A DNA stretch of 64,000 nt from Rhizobium sp. Root1212 (lineage in GTDB: Bacteria > Pseudomonadota > Alphaproteobacteria > Rhizobiales > Rhizobiaceae), in contig NZ_LMDA01000012.1 of assembly GCF_001424985.1 (NCBI RefSeq), positions 248,001-312,000 on the forward strand, read 5' to 3'. The stretch's first letter is position 1. Each line of letters opens with the position of its first letter. This document shows, one piece after another, positions 16,758-25,027 of the stretch. A program made the translations under genes and the position numbers. Under the pieces are notes generated by a model. It worked only from the letters and a program-made list of their open reading frames with translations. It was not told where the DNA came from and did not search any database.

Positions 16758-17687
16758 ATGGTAGAAAAAACTTATCCGCGCGACCTCGTCGGCTATGGAC
16801 GCAACCCTCCCAAGGTGCGCTGGCCCGGAGATGCCAATATCGCGGTTCAGTTCGTCGTGAATTACGAAGAGGGCGGCGAAAGCTGCATTCTGGACGGCGA
16901 AAAGGGCTCCGAAGCCTTGCTGTCCGAAATCGTCGGTGCGCAGTCCTGGCCGGGGCAGCGCAACCTCAATATGGAATCGATCTATGAATACGGTTCCCGC
17001 TCCGGTTTCTGGCGGCTGTGGCGCCTGTTCACCAGCCGCAAGGTCGATGTCACCGTCTACGGCGTAACGCTCGCCATGGCGCGTAACCCGGAAGCGGTTG
17101 CCGCCATGAAGGAAGCCGGCTGGGAAATCGCCAGCCACGGCTATCGCTGGCTGGAATACAAGGATTTTCCGGAAGAGGAAGAGCGCAGGCACATCCTCGA
17201 AGCTGTGCGGCTGCACAAGGAACTGACGGGCTCGCATCCGCTCGGCATGTATCAGGGCAAGCCGTCCGACAACACGCTGAAGCTGGTTCTGGAAGAGGGC
17301 GGTTTCGTTTATTCCAGCGATAGCTATGCCGATGAGCTGCCCTATTGGGTGCCTGGCCTGACGCCGGACAAGCCGCATCTGATCATTCCCTACACGCTCG
17401 ATGCCAACGACATGCGGTTTGCGACGGCGCAAGGGTTCAACTCGGGCGACCAGTTCTTCAACTATCTGAAGGACACCTTCGACGTTCTCTATGCCGAAGG
17501 CGCCGAAGGCAGCCCGAAGATGATGAATGTCGGGCTTCACTGCCGCCTCGTCGGACGTCCGGGCCGCGCGGCGGCGCTCGCCCGCTTCGTCGATTACGTG
17601 CTGAGCCATGACAAGGTCTGGATTCCGAAGCGCATCGATATCGCCCGCCACTGGTACGAACATCACAAGCCGGAAGGCGCGCTGTGA
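16758..17687 (+). CDS. puuE: Allantoinase PuuE (polysaccharide-deacetylase fold)
   Basis: A 309-residue metal-independent-type allantoinase from the carbohydrate esterase 4 / NodB superfamily, opening allantoin to allantoate. It begins with the family stretch YPRDLVGYGRNPPKVRWPGDA (split here as YPRDLVGYGRNPP at residues 5-17) and continues with VNYEEGGE, MESIYEYGSRSGFWRLWRLF and GVTLAMARNPEAV. First gene of a tightly packed plus-strand operon puuE-uraD-allA-uraH; its TGA overlaps the next ATG by one base. It is unrelated to the amidohydrolase allantoinase AllB. Confidence 0.94.
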   Translation: MVEKTYPRDLVGYGRNPPKVRWPGDANIAVQFVVNYEEGGESCILDGEKGSEALLSEIVGAQSWPGQRNLNMESIYEYGSRSGFWRLWRLFTSRKVDVTVYGVTLAMARNPEAVAAMKEAGWEIASHGYRWLEYKDFPEEEERRHILEAVRLHKELTGSHPLGMYQGKPSDNTLKLVLEEGGFVYSSDSYADELPYWVPGLTPDKPHLIIPYTLDANDMRFATAQGFNSGDQFFNYLKDTFDVLYAEGAEGSPKMMNVGLHCRLVGRPGRAAALARFVDYVLSHDKVWIPKRIDIARHWYEHHKPEGAL

Positions 17688-18187
17688 TGACGACCAGACA
17701 GGATTTTGTTTCCCGCTTCGGCGGGGTGTTCGAGCATTCCGCCTGGGTCGCTGAGCGGGCCTATGATGCGCGGCCGGATATGCCGCTGACGGCTGAGGAC
17801 GTGCATGCCGGCATGGTCGTCGCCTTCCGTAATGCTGCGGAGACGGAACGGCTGGATGTGTTGCGGGCACACCCGGATCTCGCCGGAAAGCTTGCTCTTG
17901 CGGGCGGGCTGACCGAGGATTCGAAGGCCGAGCAGGCGTCTGCCGGTCTTGACCGCCTGAGCCCTGCCGAGCATGCTCGCTTCACCGAGCTGAACACCGC
18001 CTATATGGAAAAATTCGGCTTTCCCTTCATCATCGCCGTCAAGGGACTGACGAAGGACGATATTCTCCAAGCCTTCGAAAGCCGTATCGGCAACACGCCG
18101 CGGCAGGAACTGGATACGGCCGCTGCACAGGTCGAGAAGATCGCTGCCTTGCGCCTGCAAGCCATGCTGCCGGGGAGCGCGGAGTGA
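17687..18187 (+). CDS. uraD: OHCU decarboxylase UraD
   Basis: A 166-residue 2-oxo-4-hydroxy-4-carboxy-5-ureidoimidazoline decarboxylase, the last step from urate to S-allantoin. Visible motifs are FGGVFEHSAWVAERAY near 10, the LRAHPDLAGKLALAG signature (catalytic His) near 60, and KFGFPFIIAVKGLTKDDIL near 110. The start is ATG 17687, overlapping the puuE stop; a GTG one codon earlier is also in frame. Its own TGA overlaps the allA start, so puuE, uraD and allA are translationally coupled. Confidence 0.94.
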   Translation: MTTRQDFVSRFGGVFEHSAWVAERAYDARPDMPLTAEDVHAGMVVAFRNAAETERLDVLRAHPDLAGKLALAGGLTEDSKAEQASAGLDRLSPAEHARFTELNTAYMEKFGFPFIIAVKGLTKDDILQAFESRIGNTPRQELDTAAAQVEKIAALRLQAMLPGSAE

Positions 18188-18690
18188 TGGCCGCGACCCT
18201 GCAGGCTCTCGTTATCGAACCTTTGACCGCGGCGGCGTTCGCGCCCTTCGGCACCGTCATCGAAGCCGATCCGAAGAAGATGCGGTATATCAATAGCGGC
18301 ACGACCGAGCGGTTTCATGCGCTCGGCCGAGCGGATGTGATCGGGGACGGCGCATCCGTCATCATCAACCTCTTCCGTGGCCAGCCGCGCAGTTTTCCTT
18401 ATGTTGTCGACATGATGGAACGGCATCCGCTCGGCTCGCAGAGCTTTTCGCCCATCGGCGGCGGCTCATGGCTGGTCGTGGTCGCGCCGGACGAAAACGG
18501 CAAGCCGGGCACGCCGCGCGCCTTCCGCGCCAGCGGATCGCAGGGCGTGAACTACGGTCGCAATGTCTGGCACCATCCGCTGATCGCGGTCGGTTCGGTC
18601 AGCGATTTCATCGTCGTCGATCGCGAAGGGCCGGGCAATAATCTCGAGGAAGTCTTCTTCGATCATCCCTTTGTCATCGAACGCCCCTGA
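18187..18690 (+). CDS. allA: Ureidoglycolate lyase AllA
   Basis: A 167-residue cupin-like ureidoglycolate lyase that splits ureidoglycolate to glyoxylate and urea. Family features are [15 protein letters not shown] near 12, [20 protein letters not shown] near 65, and [14 protein letters not shown] near 122, which carries the conserved His residues. The start ATG overlaps the uraD stop by one base. The enzyme needed to supply its substrate from allantoate (allantoicase) is not encoded in the window. Confidence 0.94.
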   Translation: MAATLQALVIEPLTAAAFAPFGTVIEADPKKMRYINSGTTERFHALGRADVIGDGASVIINLFRGQPRSFPYVVDMMERHPLGSQSFSPIGGGSWLVVVAPDENGKPGTPRAFRASGSQGVNYGRNVWHHPLIAVGSVSDFIVVDREGPGNNLEEVFFDHPFVIERP

Positions 18691-18710
18691 AGGCAGCGAC
18701 GGAGATTACC

Positions 18711-19073
18711 ATGAGCAAAGCCGGCCGACTTACCACCCATGTCCTCGATACGGCGCTCGGCACGCCGGCAGAAGGGCTGAAGATCGATCTCTACCGCATC
18801 GAGGGCGACAACAAGACCCTGCTGCGCACGGTCTCCACCAACGATGACGGCCGCGTCGACGGCCCGATGCTGGAGGGCGAGGCCTTCGCAATCGGCGTTT
18901 ACGAGCTTGTCTTCCATGCCGGCGACTATTTGCGCGGTTCGGGAGCGAAGCTTCCCGAGCCGGCGTTCCTCGACGTTATCCCGCTGCGCTTCGGCATCGC
19001 CGAGCCGGGCAGCCACTATCACGTGCCCCTGCTGCTCTCGCCCTTCAGCTACTCGACCTATCGAGGCAGTTGA
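18711..19073 (+). CDS. uraH: 5-hydroxyisourate hydrolase (transthyretin-like protein)
   Basis: A 120-residue transthyretin-related hydrolase that opens 5-hydroxyisourate, the product of urate oxidation, to OHCU. It shows the N-terminal [19 protein letters not shown] near 6 (catalytic His), the middle [13 protein letters not shown] and the diagnostic C-terminal tetrapeptide YRGS after [10 protein letters not shown]. No signal peptide is visible, so it is cytoplasmic. The start ATG at 18711 is 20 bp after allA. Last gene of the operon, followed by a strong hairpin at 19121. Confidence 0.95.
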   Translation: MSKAGRLTTHVLDTALGTPAEGLKIDLYRIEGDNKTLLRTVSTNDDGRVDGPMLEGEAFAIGVYELVFHAGDYLRGSGAKLPEPAFLDVIPLRFGIAEPGSHYHVPLLLSPFSYSTYRGS

Positions 19074-19120
19074 GGCGGCTGTCGCACACGTCTTTCCTTC
19101 GGAAAGAATATATTGTCAGG

Positions 19121-19155
19121 AAGGGGATGGGTGTCTCGCACCCATCCCCTTTCTA
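19121..19155 (+). terminator. Terminator of the puuE-uraD-allA-uraH operon
   Basis: AAGGGGATGGGTG pairs with CACCCATCCCCTT around TCTCG, followed by TCTATTTG. The stem is 13 pairs, very stable. It lies between the convergent uraH and lldD stops and could act on both strands, although the T-tract is better on plus. Confidence 0.85.
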
Positions 19156-19168
19156 TTTGCACTACTGA

Positions 19169-20305
19169 CTATTCCGCCAGCACGCTTCCGTCGATATCGT
19201 GGATATCCCGCTTGCCGCAGAGCGCCATGGTGATGTCCATCTCCTTGCGGATGATATCGAGCGCCATGGTGACGCCGGCCTTGCCGCCGGCGCCGAGGCC
19301 GTAGAGGAAGGGGCGGCCGATATAGGTGCCCCGGGCGCCAAGCGCGATCGCCTTCAGCACATCCTGGCCCGAGCGGATGCCGCCATCGAGGTGGATTTCC
19401 ATTGTGTGGCCGACGGCATCGACGATCTTCGGCAGCATGCTGATCGAGGAGGGAGCGCCGTCGAGCTGGCGGCCGCCGTGGTTGGAGACGATGATCGCAT
19501 CGGCGCCGGTACGGGCCGCCATCTTGGCATCCTCGACATCGAGGATGCCCTTGAGGATCAGCGGGCCGCCCCACATTTTCTTGATCCAGGCGACGTGATC
19601 CCAGGACAGTTGCGGATCGAACTGCTCGGCCGTCCAGGCTGACAGCGACGAGAGATCGGATACATTCTTGGCATGGCCGACGATGTTGCCGAAGCTGCGG
19701 CGCTTCGTCCCGAGCATCTGCAGGCACCAGAGCGGGCGGGTCGCCATCTGCCAGATATGTTTCGGTGTGAATTTCGGGGGCGCGGAGAGGCCGTTGCGGA
19801 GGTCCTTGTGGCGCTGGCCGAGGATTTGCAGGTCGAGCGTCAGCACCAGCGCCGAGCATTTTGCCGCCTTGGCGCGGTCGATCAGGTTCTTCACGAAATC
19901 CCGGTCACGCATGACATAGAGCTGGAACCAGAAGGGTTTGGTCGTCACCGAGGCGACATCCTCGATCGAGCAGATGCTCATCGTCGACAGCGTGAAGGGT
20001 ACGCCGAACTCTTCCGCCGCCTGCGCCGCCAGCATCTCGCCGTCGGCATGCTGCATGCCGGTAAGGCCGGTCGGGGAGAGCGCGACGGGCATCGAGACCT
20101 TCTGGCCGATCATCGTGCTTTCCAGCGTGCGGTTGGTCATATCGACCAGCACGCGCTGGCGCAGCTTCACCTTCTTGAAATCCTCCTCGTTTGCCCGGTA
20201 GGTGCCCTCGGTCCAGGCGCCGCTATCGGCGTAGTCGAAGAACATTTTTGGCACGCGACGCTTGGCGAGGGCTTTGAGATCGGCGATTTCGAGCGGTGTG
20301 GACAT
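19169..20305 (-). CDS. lldD: FMN-dependent alpha-hydroxy acid dehydrogenase (L-lactate dehydrogenase LldD-like)
   Basis: A 378-residue FMN flavoprotein of the L-lactate dehydrogenase / glycolate oxidase family. Landmarks are FFDYADSGAWTEGTYRANE near 22, SMPVALSPTGLTGM near 67, FQLYVMRDRDF and the active-site loop VSNHGGRQLDG near 280 with catalytic His. It resembles E. coli LldD across its length. The start is ATG 20305; 11 upstream codons are open but not family-like. It is convergent with the purine operon. Substrate could be L-lactate or another small 2-hydroxy acid; adjacency to ureidoglycolate metabolism is noted but not proof. Confidence 0.88.
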   Translation of the reverse strand: MSTPLEIADLKALAKRRVPKMFFDYADSGAWTEGTYRANEEDFKKVKLRQRVLVDMTNRTLESTMIGQKVSMPVALSPTGLTGMQHADGEMLAAQAAEEFGVPFTLSTMSICSIEDVASVTTKPFWFQLYVMRDRDFVKNLIDRAKAAKCSALVLTLDLQILGQRHKDLRNGLSAPPKFTPKHIWQMATRPLWCLQMLGTKRRSFGNIVGHAKNVSDLSSLSAWTAEQFDPQLSWDHVAWIKKMWGGPLILKGILDVEDAKMAARTGADAIIVSNHGGRQLDGAPSSISMLPKIVDAVGHTMEIHLDGGIRSGQDVLKAIALGARGTYIGRPFLYGLGAGGKAGVTMALDIIRKEMDITMALCGKRDIHDIDGSVLAE

Positions 20306-20401
20306 GGCAGGACCCCTGTGTTGCCATCGCAATATCACGTCCGGGCGCGGCTTGTTAAGGGTGGAAACGCAAAGAGGTAAAATTAATTTACCTCTTTTCT
20401 C

Positions 20402-21715
20402 TCAGGTTCGAAGCGTGCCTTTCGAGGCGACGCCGGCCACGTAGGTTTCGACGATGGCCCGGTCGTCGCCCATGGTCTGGAGCAGGAAAAGCTCTTCGGC
20501 CAGCGAATTGACCACCTCCGCCTTCACCGCCATGGCCGGTGTCGCGGCCATGTTCAGCACGATAAAATCGGCGTCCGTGCCGGCATCCAGTGTACCGATC
20601 CGGTCAGCAAGTGACAGCGCCTCGGCGTTGCCGAGCGTCATGTGGTAATAGCTGTCGAAGGGGTTCAGCCGTTCGCCGAGCAATTGCTGGATCTTGTAGG
20701 CCTCGTCCATGGTCTTCAGCATCGAATAGCTGGTGCCGCCGCCGACATCGGTGGCGACCGAGACGCGCACCGGCTTTTCCCGCCGCATCAGTTCCTTCAG
20801 CGGAAACAGGCCGGAGCCGAGGAAGAGATTGGAGGTCGGGCAGTGCACGGCAATCGAGCCGGTTTCGCTCATGGCGTCCCGCTCGCGCTCGGAAAGATGG
20901 ATGCAGTGGCCAAAGAGCGATTTCTGGCCGAGCAGGCCGTAGCGTGCATAGATATCGGTGTAGTCGTCGGCTTCCGGGAAGAGCGAGCAGGTGAAATCGA
21001 TCTCGTCGCGGTTTTCCGAAAGATGGGTCTGGATGTGCAGATCGGGGAATTCGCGGGCAAGGGCCTCCGCCGCCGACATCTGTTCCGGGGTCGAGGTGAT
21101 GGCGAAGCGGGGAGTGATGGCGACGTGGTTGCGGCCCTTGCCGTGCCATTCCGCGATCACGGCGCGGGTCTCGTCATAGCCCATTTGCGGGGTATCGAGC
21201 AGGCCCTGCGGGGCGTTGCGGTCCATCATCACCTTGCCGCCGACCATGCGCATGTTTCGCTTCAGGGCCTCGCCGAAATAGGCGTCGGCCGAGGCCTTGT
21301 GAACGGAGCAATAGGCGACGGCCGTGGTCGTACCGTGGCGGATCATCTCGTCGTAGAAGAAGCCGGCGATACGCTGCGCATGCGCTGTCTCGACGAAGCG
21401 GCATTCCTCGGGGAAGGTGTAGGTGTTCAGCCATTCCAGAAGATTTGCGGCATAGGAGCCGATCACCTGCATTTGCGGAAAGTGCACATGGGTATCGATG
21501 AAGCCCGGCACGATCAGGTGCGGGCGATGGTCGATCTCGACCACATCGGCCGGCGCCTGTTCGCGCACCGCGGCGTAGGCGCCGCTTGCAAGGATGATGC
21601 CATCGACGACCAGAAGCGCTCCGTCGCTTTCGTAGCGCCATGCAGCGGTATCATCCATCGAGAGGGGCGCACGCAAAAAACTCAGCGTGCGCGCCCGGAC
21701 CAGCGTCGTCTTCAT
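20402..21715 (-). CDS. guaD: Guanine deaminase
   Basis: A 437-residue zinc amidohydrolase converting guanine to xanthine. Metal-binding motifs are visible: DTHVHFPQ near 81 (HxH), HLSENRDEI near 235, HCIHLSE near 280 and TDVGGGTSYSML near 330, all matching GuaD. The start ATG at 21715 overlaps the puuD stop in ATGA, so the two are translationally coupled on the minus strand. It feeds xanthine to the XdhABC enzyme encoded a few kilobases away. The apparent long N-terminal extension is only an antisense-frame shadow of puuD. Confidence 0.95.
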   Translation of the reverse strand: MKTTLVRARTLSFLRAPLSMDDTAAWRYESDGALLVVDGIILASGAYAAVREQAPADVVEIDHRPHLIVPGFIDTHVHFPQMQVIGSYAANLLEWLNTYTFPEECRFVETAHAQRIAGFFYDEMIRHGTTTAVAYCSVHKASADAYFGEALKRNMRMVGGKVMMDRNAPQGLLDTPQMGYDETRAVIAEWHGKGRNHVAITPRFAITSTPEQMSAAEALAREFPDLHIQTHLSENRDEIDFTCSLFPEADDYTDIYARYGLLGQKSLFGHCIHLSERERDAMSETGSIAVHCPTSNLFLGSGLFPLKELMRREKPVRVSVATDVGGGTSYSMLKTMDEAYKIQQLLGERLNPFDSYYHMTLGNAEALSLADRIGTLDAGTDADFIVLNMAATPAMAVKAEVVNSLAEELFLLQTMGDDRAIVETYVAGVASKGTLRT

Positions 21716-22947
21716 TCTACCTTGCCTTCCGTCGCAGAGCTTTCGAACCAGGCGGTCAGGAGCGCCCGTTCCTTGCCGGTCATGTCGGTGACGTTTCCGG
21801 GCGGCATGGCGTGGCTGCGGCCCGCCTGAATATAGATTTCGCGCGCATGGGCGGCGATCTCGGCGTCGGTTTCCAGCATCACGCCCTTGGGCGGCCGCAC
21901 GATGCCTTCGAAGACCGGCTCTGCGGCGTGGCACATGCTGCAGCGGGTCGAGATCGTATCCTTTACGGCAGGAAAATGCGTGTTGGAGGCGAACTGCTGA
22001 AAGGCGGGCGACACGGCGGCAGCGTCTTCGGTGGCAGGTTTCTGCACCGTCGAAAGCCACATGATCAGGATGAAGAGCAGCAACGTCACCAGCCAGGTCC
22101 AGGTCGGCTTACCCTTGCGGGAGTGGGTGGTGTTGAACCAGTGGCGGATGGTGACGCCCATCAGGAAGACGAGTGCTGCGATGATCCAATTATAGGCCGT
22201 GGCGAAAGCCAGCGGATAATGGTTCGACAGCATGAAGAAGATGACGGGCAGCGTCAGGTAGTTGTTGTGGGTGGAGCGCTGCTTGGCGATGACGCCGTAT
22301 TTCGGGTCCGGCGTGCGCCCGGCGATCAGGTCGGCGACGACGATACGCTGGTTCGGCATGATGATGAAGAACACGTTGGCCGACATGATCGTCGCGGTGA
22401 AGGCGCCGAGATGCAGGAAAGCGGCGCGGCCGGTGAACACCTGCGTATAACCCCAGGCCATGGCGACGAGCGCCACGTAGAGGATCAGCATCAGCGTCCA
22501 GGTGTTTTTGCCGAGCGGCGATTTGCAGAGCAGATCGTAGAAAATCCAGCCGATGGCGAGCGAACCGAGTGAAATGGCGATCGCCGTCGTCGCCGAGACG
22601 TCGAGCACATGCCGGTCGATGAGGAAGAGATCGGCGCCGCCGTAGTAGACGAGACAGAGCATGGCAAAGCCGGAAAGCCAGGTGGCGTAGCTCTCCCATT
22701 TGAACCAGATCAGATGTTCCGGCATGTTGGAGGGTGCCACGAGGTATTTCTGGATGTGATAGAAACCGCCACCATGCACCTGCCACTCCTCGCCATAGGC
22801 GCCGGCGGGCAGGCCGGGCCGCTTGACGAGGCCGAGGTCGAGCGCGATGAAATAGAAAGACGAGCCGATCCAGGCAATCGCCGTGATAACGTGCAGCCAG
22901 CGGACCGCAAAAGCTGCCCATTCCCACGCGATGGCGTATTCGTACAT
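21712..22947 (-). CDS. puuD: Membrane urate hydroxylase PuuD with C-terminal cytochrome c domain
   Basis: A 411-residue inner-membrane urate oxidase. The first 310 residues hold about eight hydrophobic helices with conserved motifs (WLHVITAIAWIGSSFYFIAL near 18, HGGGFYHIQKY near 58, KQRSTHNNYLTLPVIFFML near 223). The C-terminal 90 residues are a c-type cytochrome with haem motif CSMCH near 342 and a Met ligand at SHAMPPGN near 383. Urate is oxidised to 5-hydroxyisourate and the electrons presumably go to the respiratory chain, unlike soluble uricase. Coupled to guaD by a four-base overlap. Confidence 0.94.
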   Translation of the reverse strand: MYEYAIAWEWAAFAVRWLHVITAIAWIGSSFYFIALDLGLVKRPGLPAGAYGEEWQVHGGGFYHIQKYLVAPSNMPEHLIWFKWESYATWLSGFAMLCLVYYGGADLFLIDRHVLDVSATTAIAISLGSLAIGWIFYDLLCKSPLGKNTWTLMLILYVALVAMAWGYTQVFTGRAAFLHLGAFTATIMSANVFFIIMPNQRIVVADLIAGRTPDPKYGVIAKQRSTHNNYLTLPVIFFMLSNHYPLAFATAYNWIIAALVFLMGVTIRHWFNTTHSRKGKPTWTWLVTLLLFILIMWLSTVQKPATEDAAAVSPAFQQFASNTHFPAVKDTISTRCSMCHAAEPVFEGIVRPPKGVMLETDAEIAAHAREIYIQAGRSHAMPPGNVTDMTGKERALLTAWFESSATEGKVE

Positions 22948-23024
22948 GGTGTTCCCCTTATTCTCTCCGCGTCGTCACATTGCGGAAAAAACCAGCGGGA
23001 GGAAAGTTAAATTCCGCTTTTCCC

Positions 23025-23921
23025 TCAATCGGCATCGACCGGAAATTCGCTCAGCATCCAGTCGCGGAAGGCGCGAATTTTCGGCACATGCCGGCGGCTT
23101 TCGAGATAGACCAGCCAGTAGTCGCGCCCGTCATTGCAGGTGAGCGAAAACGGCTGGTAAAGCCGGCCGCTTTCTACCTCCTCCTGAAAGTGCCGCGGGT
23201 TGAGAATGGCGACCCCCTGGCCGGCGATCGCCATGCCGGCATCGAAGGCCTGGGTGCCGAGTTCGTTCGGCAGGAAGCGCTTGAGGTTCGGGTTTTTCAC
23301 CCCGGCGGCGGTAAACCATTGCTCCCACCAGATATCGCCGGCGCTGATGATCGACAGCTTCAGCAGATCGGCGGGTTCGCGGATGCCGCCGACCTTTTCG
23401 GCGAGCTTCGGGCTCAGCATCGGCGAAAAATCCATGCGCATGATGCGGTGCGCCTTCAGGCCCGGCCAGAGGCCGTGGCCGTAGCGAATAGCGACGTCGG
23501 CCTGCGTTTCGGCAAAATCGATGACGACGGGCGAGGTCGAAAGCCGGACCGCGATATTGGGATGGCGCAGCTGAAAGGAGCCGAGATACCGCGTCAGCCA
23601 TTGCTGGGCGAAGGTTGCGGTGGAGTCGATATGCAGCATCTGGCCGGTTTCGGCGCTGACCGAGGTCAGCGCTTCCGCCAGAATGGAAAAACCCTGCGCC
23701 ACCTTCGGGCGAAGCTGCTCGCCGGCCTCCGTCAACGAAACCTGCCGCGGCCGACGCAGGAACAAGGGCTCGCCGACATGCTCCTCCAGAAGCTTGATCT
23801 GGTAGCTCACGGCCGTCTGAGTCATGCCGAGTTCATCGCCGGCCTTGGTGAAGCTCTTCAGCCTTGCGGCGGCCTCGAAGACGCGCAGCGCATTGAGCGG
23901 CATCTGTCGCGACAGTTTCAT
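23025..23921 (-). CDS. LysR-family transcriptional regulator (GcvA-like)
   Basis: A 298-residue LysR regulator with winged HTH LNALRVFEAAARLKSFTKAG near 9-28 and the effector-binding domain from about 92, containing DFAETQADVAIRYGHGLWPG, typical of the GcvA subgroup. The start is MKLSRQMPL at 23921; an in-frame extension of 45 codons overlaps the divergent gene's leader and is unlikely. Its stop lies 77 bp before puuD on the same strand and it is divergent from the small 67-residue gene. Located between guaD-puuD and xdhABC, it is the natural candidate to control purine catabolism; that is inference. Confidence 0.88.
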   Translation of the reverse strand: MKLSRQMPLNALRVFEAAARLKSFTKAGDELGMTQTAVSYQIKLLEEHVGEPLFLRRPRQVSLTEAGEQLRPKVAQGFSILAEALTSVSAETGQMLHIDSTATFAQQWLTRYLGSFQLRHPNIAVRLSTSPVVIDFAETQADVAIRYGHGLWPGLKAHRIMRMDFSPMLSPKLAEKVGGIREPADLLKLSIISAGDIWWEQWFTAAGVKNPNLKRFLPNELGTQAFDAGMAIAGQGVAILNPRHFQEEVESGRLYQPFSLTCNDGRDYWLVYLESRRHVPKIRAFRDWMLSEFPVDAD

Positions 23922-24023
23922 GGATAAGGTCTCTTGATCTATCGACGCTGACGTTCGATTGGAGTTTGAGCATGTTTGGGCGCAAGGTGCAACGTGTCTT
24001 CCCAAGGATACAAAGGTGTTACA

Positions 24024-24227
24024 ATGACGCTCCAAGCATGTGAAAAAACTCATCAAATCGATCTTTCATGGTCTCATCGCCTGCTGCATGCGCTCACCCG
24101 CGCGCTGCATGGGGATTGCCGAACAACCGGTGCCCTCGACCTCGATGTGACCTCGGATTACATCAAAAGAGATTTGGGTCTGATCGACGGGCGCGAGGCG
24201 CCTCAAGACTCGAAGCTGACACGGTAA
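24024..24227 (+). CDS. Small DUF1127-like protein
   Basis: A 67-residue protein starting MTLQACEKTHQIDLSW with AAGGTG just upstream. Its end, DYIKRDLGLIDGR, resembles the LxDIGL-type C-terminus of DUF1127 proteins: small, basic proteins common in rhizobia, some of which affect RNA turnover and phosphate or carbon metabolism. It is divergent from the LysR gene (102 bp) and its 3' end overlaps the 3' end of the convergent xdhC gene by 25 bp. The family call is tentative; coding is supported by start site and composition. Confidence 0.6.
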   Translation: MTLQACEKTHQIDLSWSHRLLHALTRALHGDCRTTGALDLDVTSDYIKRDLGLIDGREAPQDSKLTR

Positions 24228-25027
24228 TGTGCAAGGGCGGTGACGATTTCCGCCACCGCCAAAGCTGCGATGACCGCCGGCCGCTTGTCATCAACGGCGG
24301 TGCCGCCGATGGGAAGCACCAGTCGCGAAAGCGCGGCGCTTCCCAAACCTTCTTTCCCCGCCCAACTAGAAAAGGTCGCCCGCTTCGTCTTCGAGCCGAT
24401 CATGCCGATATAAGCGAGGTCGTCGCGGGCGAGCGCTTCCTTTGCGATCAGAAAATCGAGCGCATGATCATGGGTGAGGATGATGACGGCGCTGCCCGGC
24501 GCCACCTCCTCGATCACCGCTTCGGGCATTGCCGCGAGACGATGATGCGCGCCGGCCGAAAGCTGCGCCAGTTCCGTTTCCCGCGTTTCGACGACGTAAG
24601 TCTTCACCGGCAGTAACAGCAGCGCGTCGGTCAGCGCCCGGCCGACATGGCCGGCGCCGAACAGCCAGACTTCGGGAAAATCGTTGCGCCGTGCCTCGAT
24701 CTGCTTGCGGAGATCAGAGCGGGCGGCATCGTCGCAGATGCGAAAACCGATCAGCACCCGGCCGCCGCAGCACTGGCCTATATCCGGCCCGAGCGGAATG
24801 TCCATGGTGACGGCGCCACCGACGCCGGCCAGCAGCGAGCGGGCATTGTCGATCGCCATATATTCCAGCTGACCGCCGCCGATCGTGCCGTGCAGATCGG
24901 TGGGCGAGACCAGCATGATCGCGCCAGTTTCGCGCGGCGTCGATCCGCGCGTTTCCATGACTTCGACGATGACGAGCCGCAGCTCGCGGTCGAGGAAGGC
25001 ATCGAGGCTCTGGGCTGCGAAATTCAC
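24203..25027 (-). CDS. xdhC: Xanthine dehydrogenase accessory protein XdhC
   Basis: A 274-residue factor that binds sulfurated molybdenum cofactor and inserts it into xanthine dehydrogenase. Family motifs are VMETRGSTPRETGA near 23, TIGGGQLEY near 46, GQCCGGRV near 79, the Rossmann-like LFGAGHVGRAL near 111 and ILTHDHALDF. The start is GTG 25027, overlapping the xdhB stop in GTGA, which indicates translational coupling and decides against upstream starts. Last gene of the minus-strand xdhA-xdhB-xdhC operon. Confidence 0.92.
   Translation of the reverse strand: MNFAAQSLDAFLDRELRLVIVEVMETRGSTPRETGAIMLVSPTDLHGTIGGGQLEYMAIDNARSLLAGVGGAVTMDIPLGPDIGQCCGGRVLIGFRICDDAARSDLRKQIEARRNDFPEVWLFGAGHVGRALTDALLLLPVKTYVVETRETELAQLSAGAHHRLAAMPEAVIEEVAPGSAVIILTHDHALDFLIAKEALARDDLAYIGMIGSKTKRATFSSWAGKEGLGSAALSRLVLPIGGTAVDDKRPAVIAALAVAEIVTALAHYRVSFES

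Noticed and set aside
16758-17687. puuE as a NodB chitooligosaccharide deacetylase
   Set aside because: It shares the fold, but the N-terminal allantoinase signature and the uraD-allA-uraH operon identify it as PuuE.
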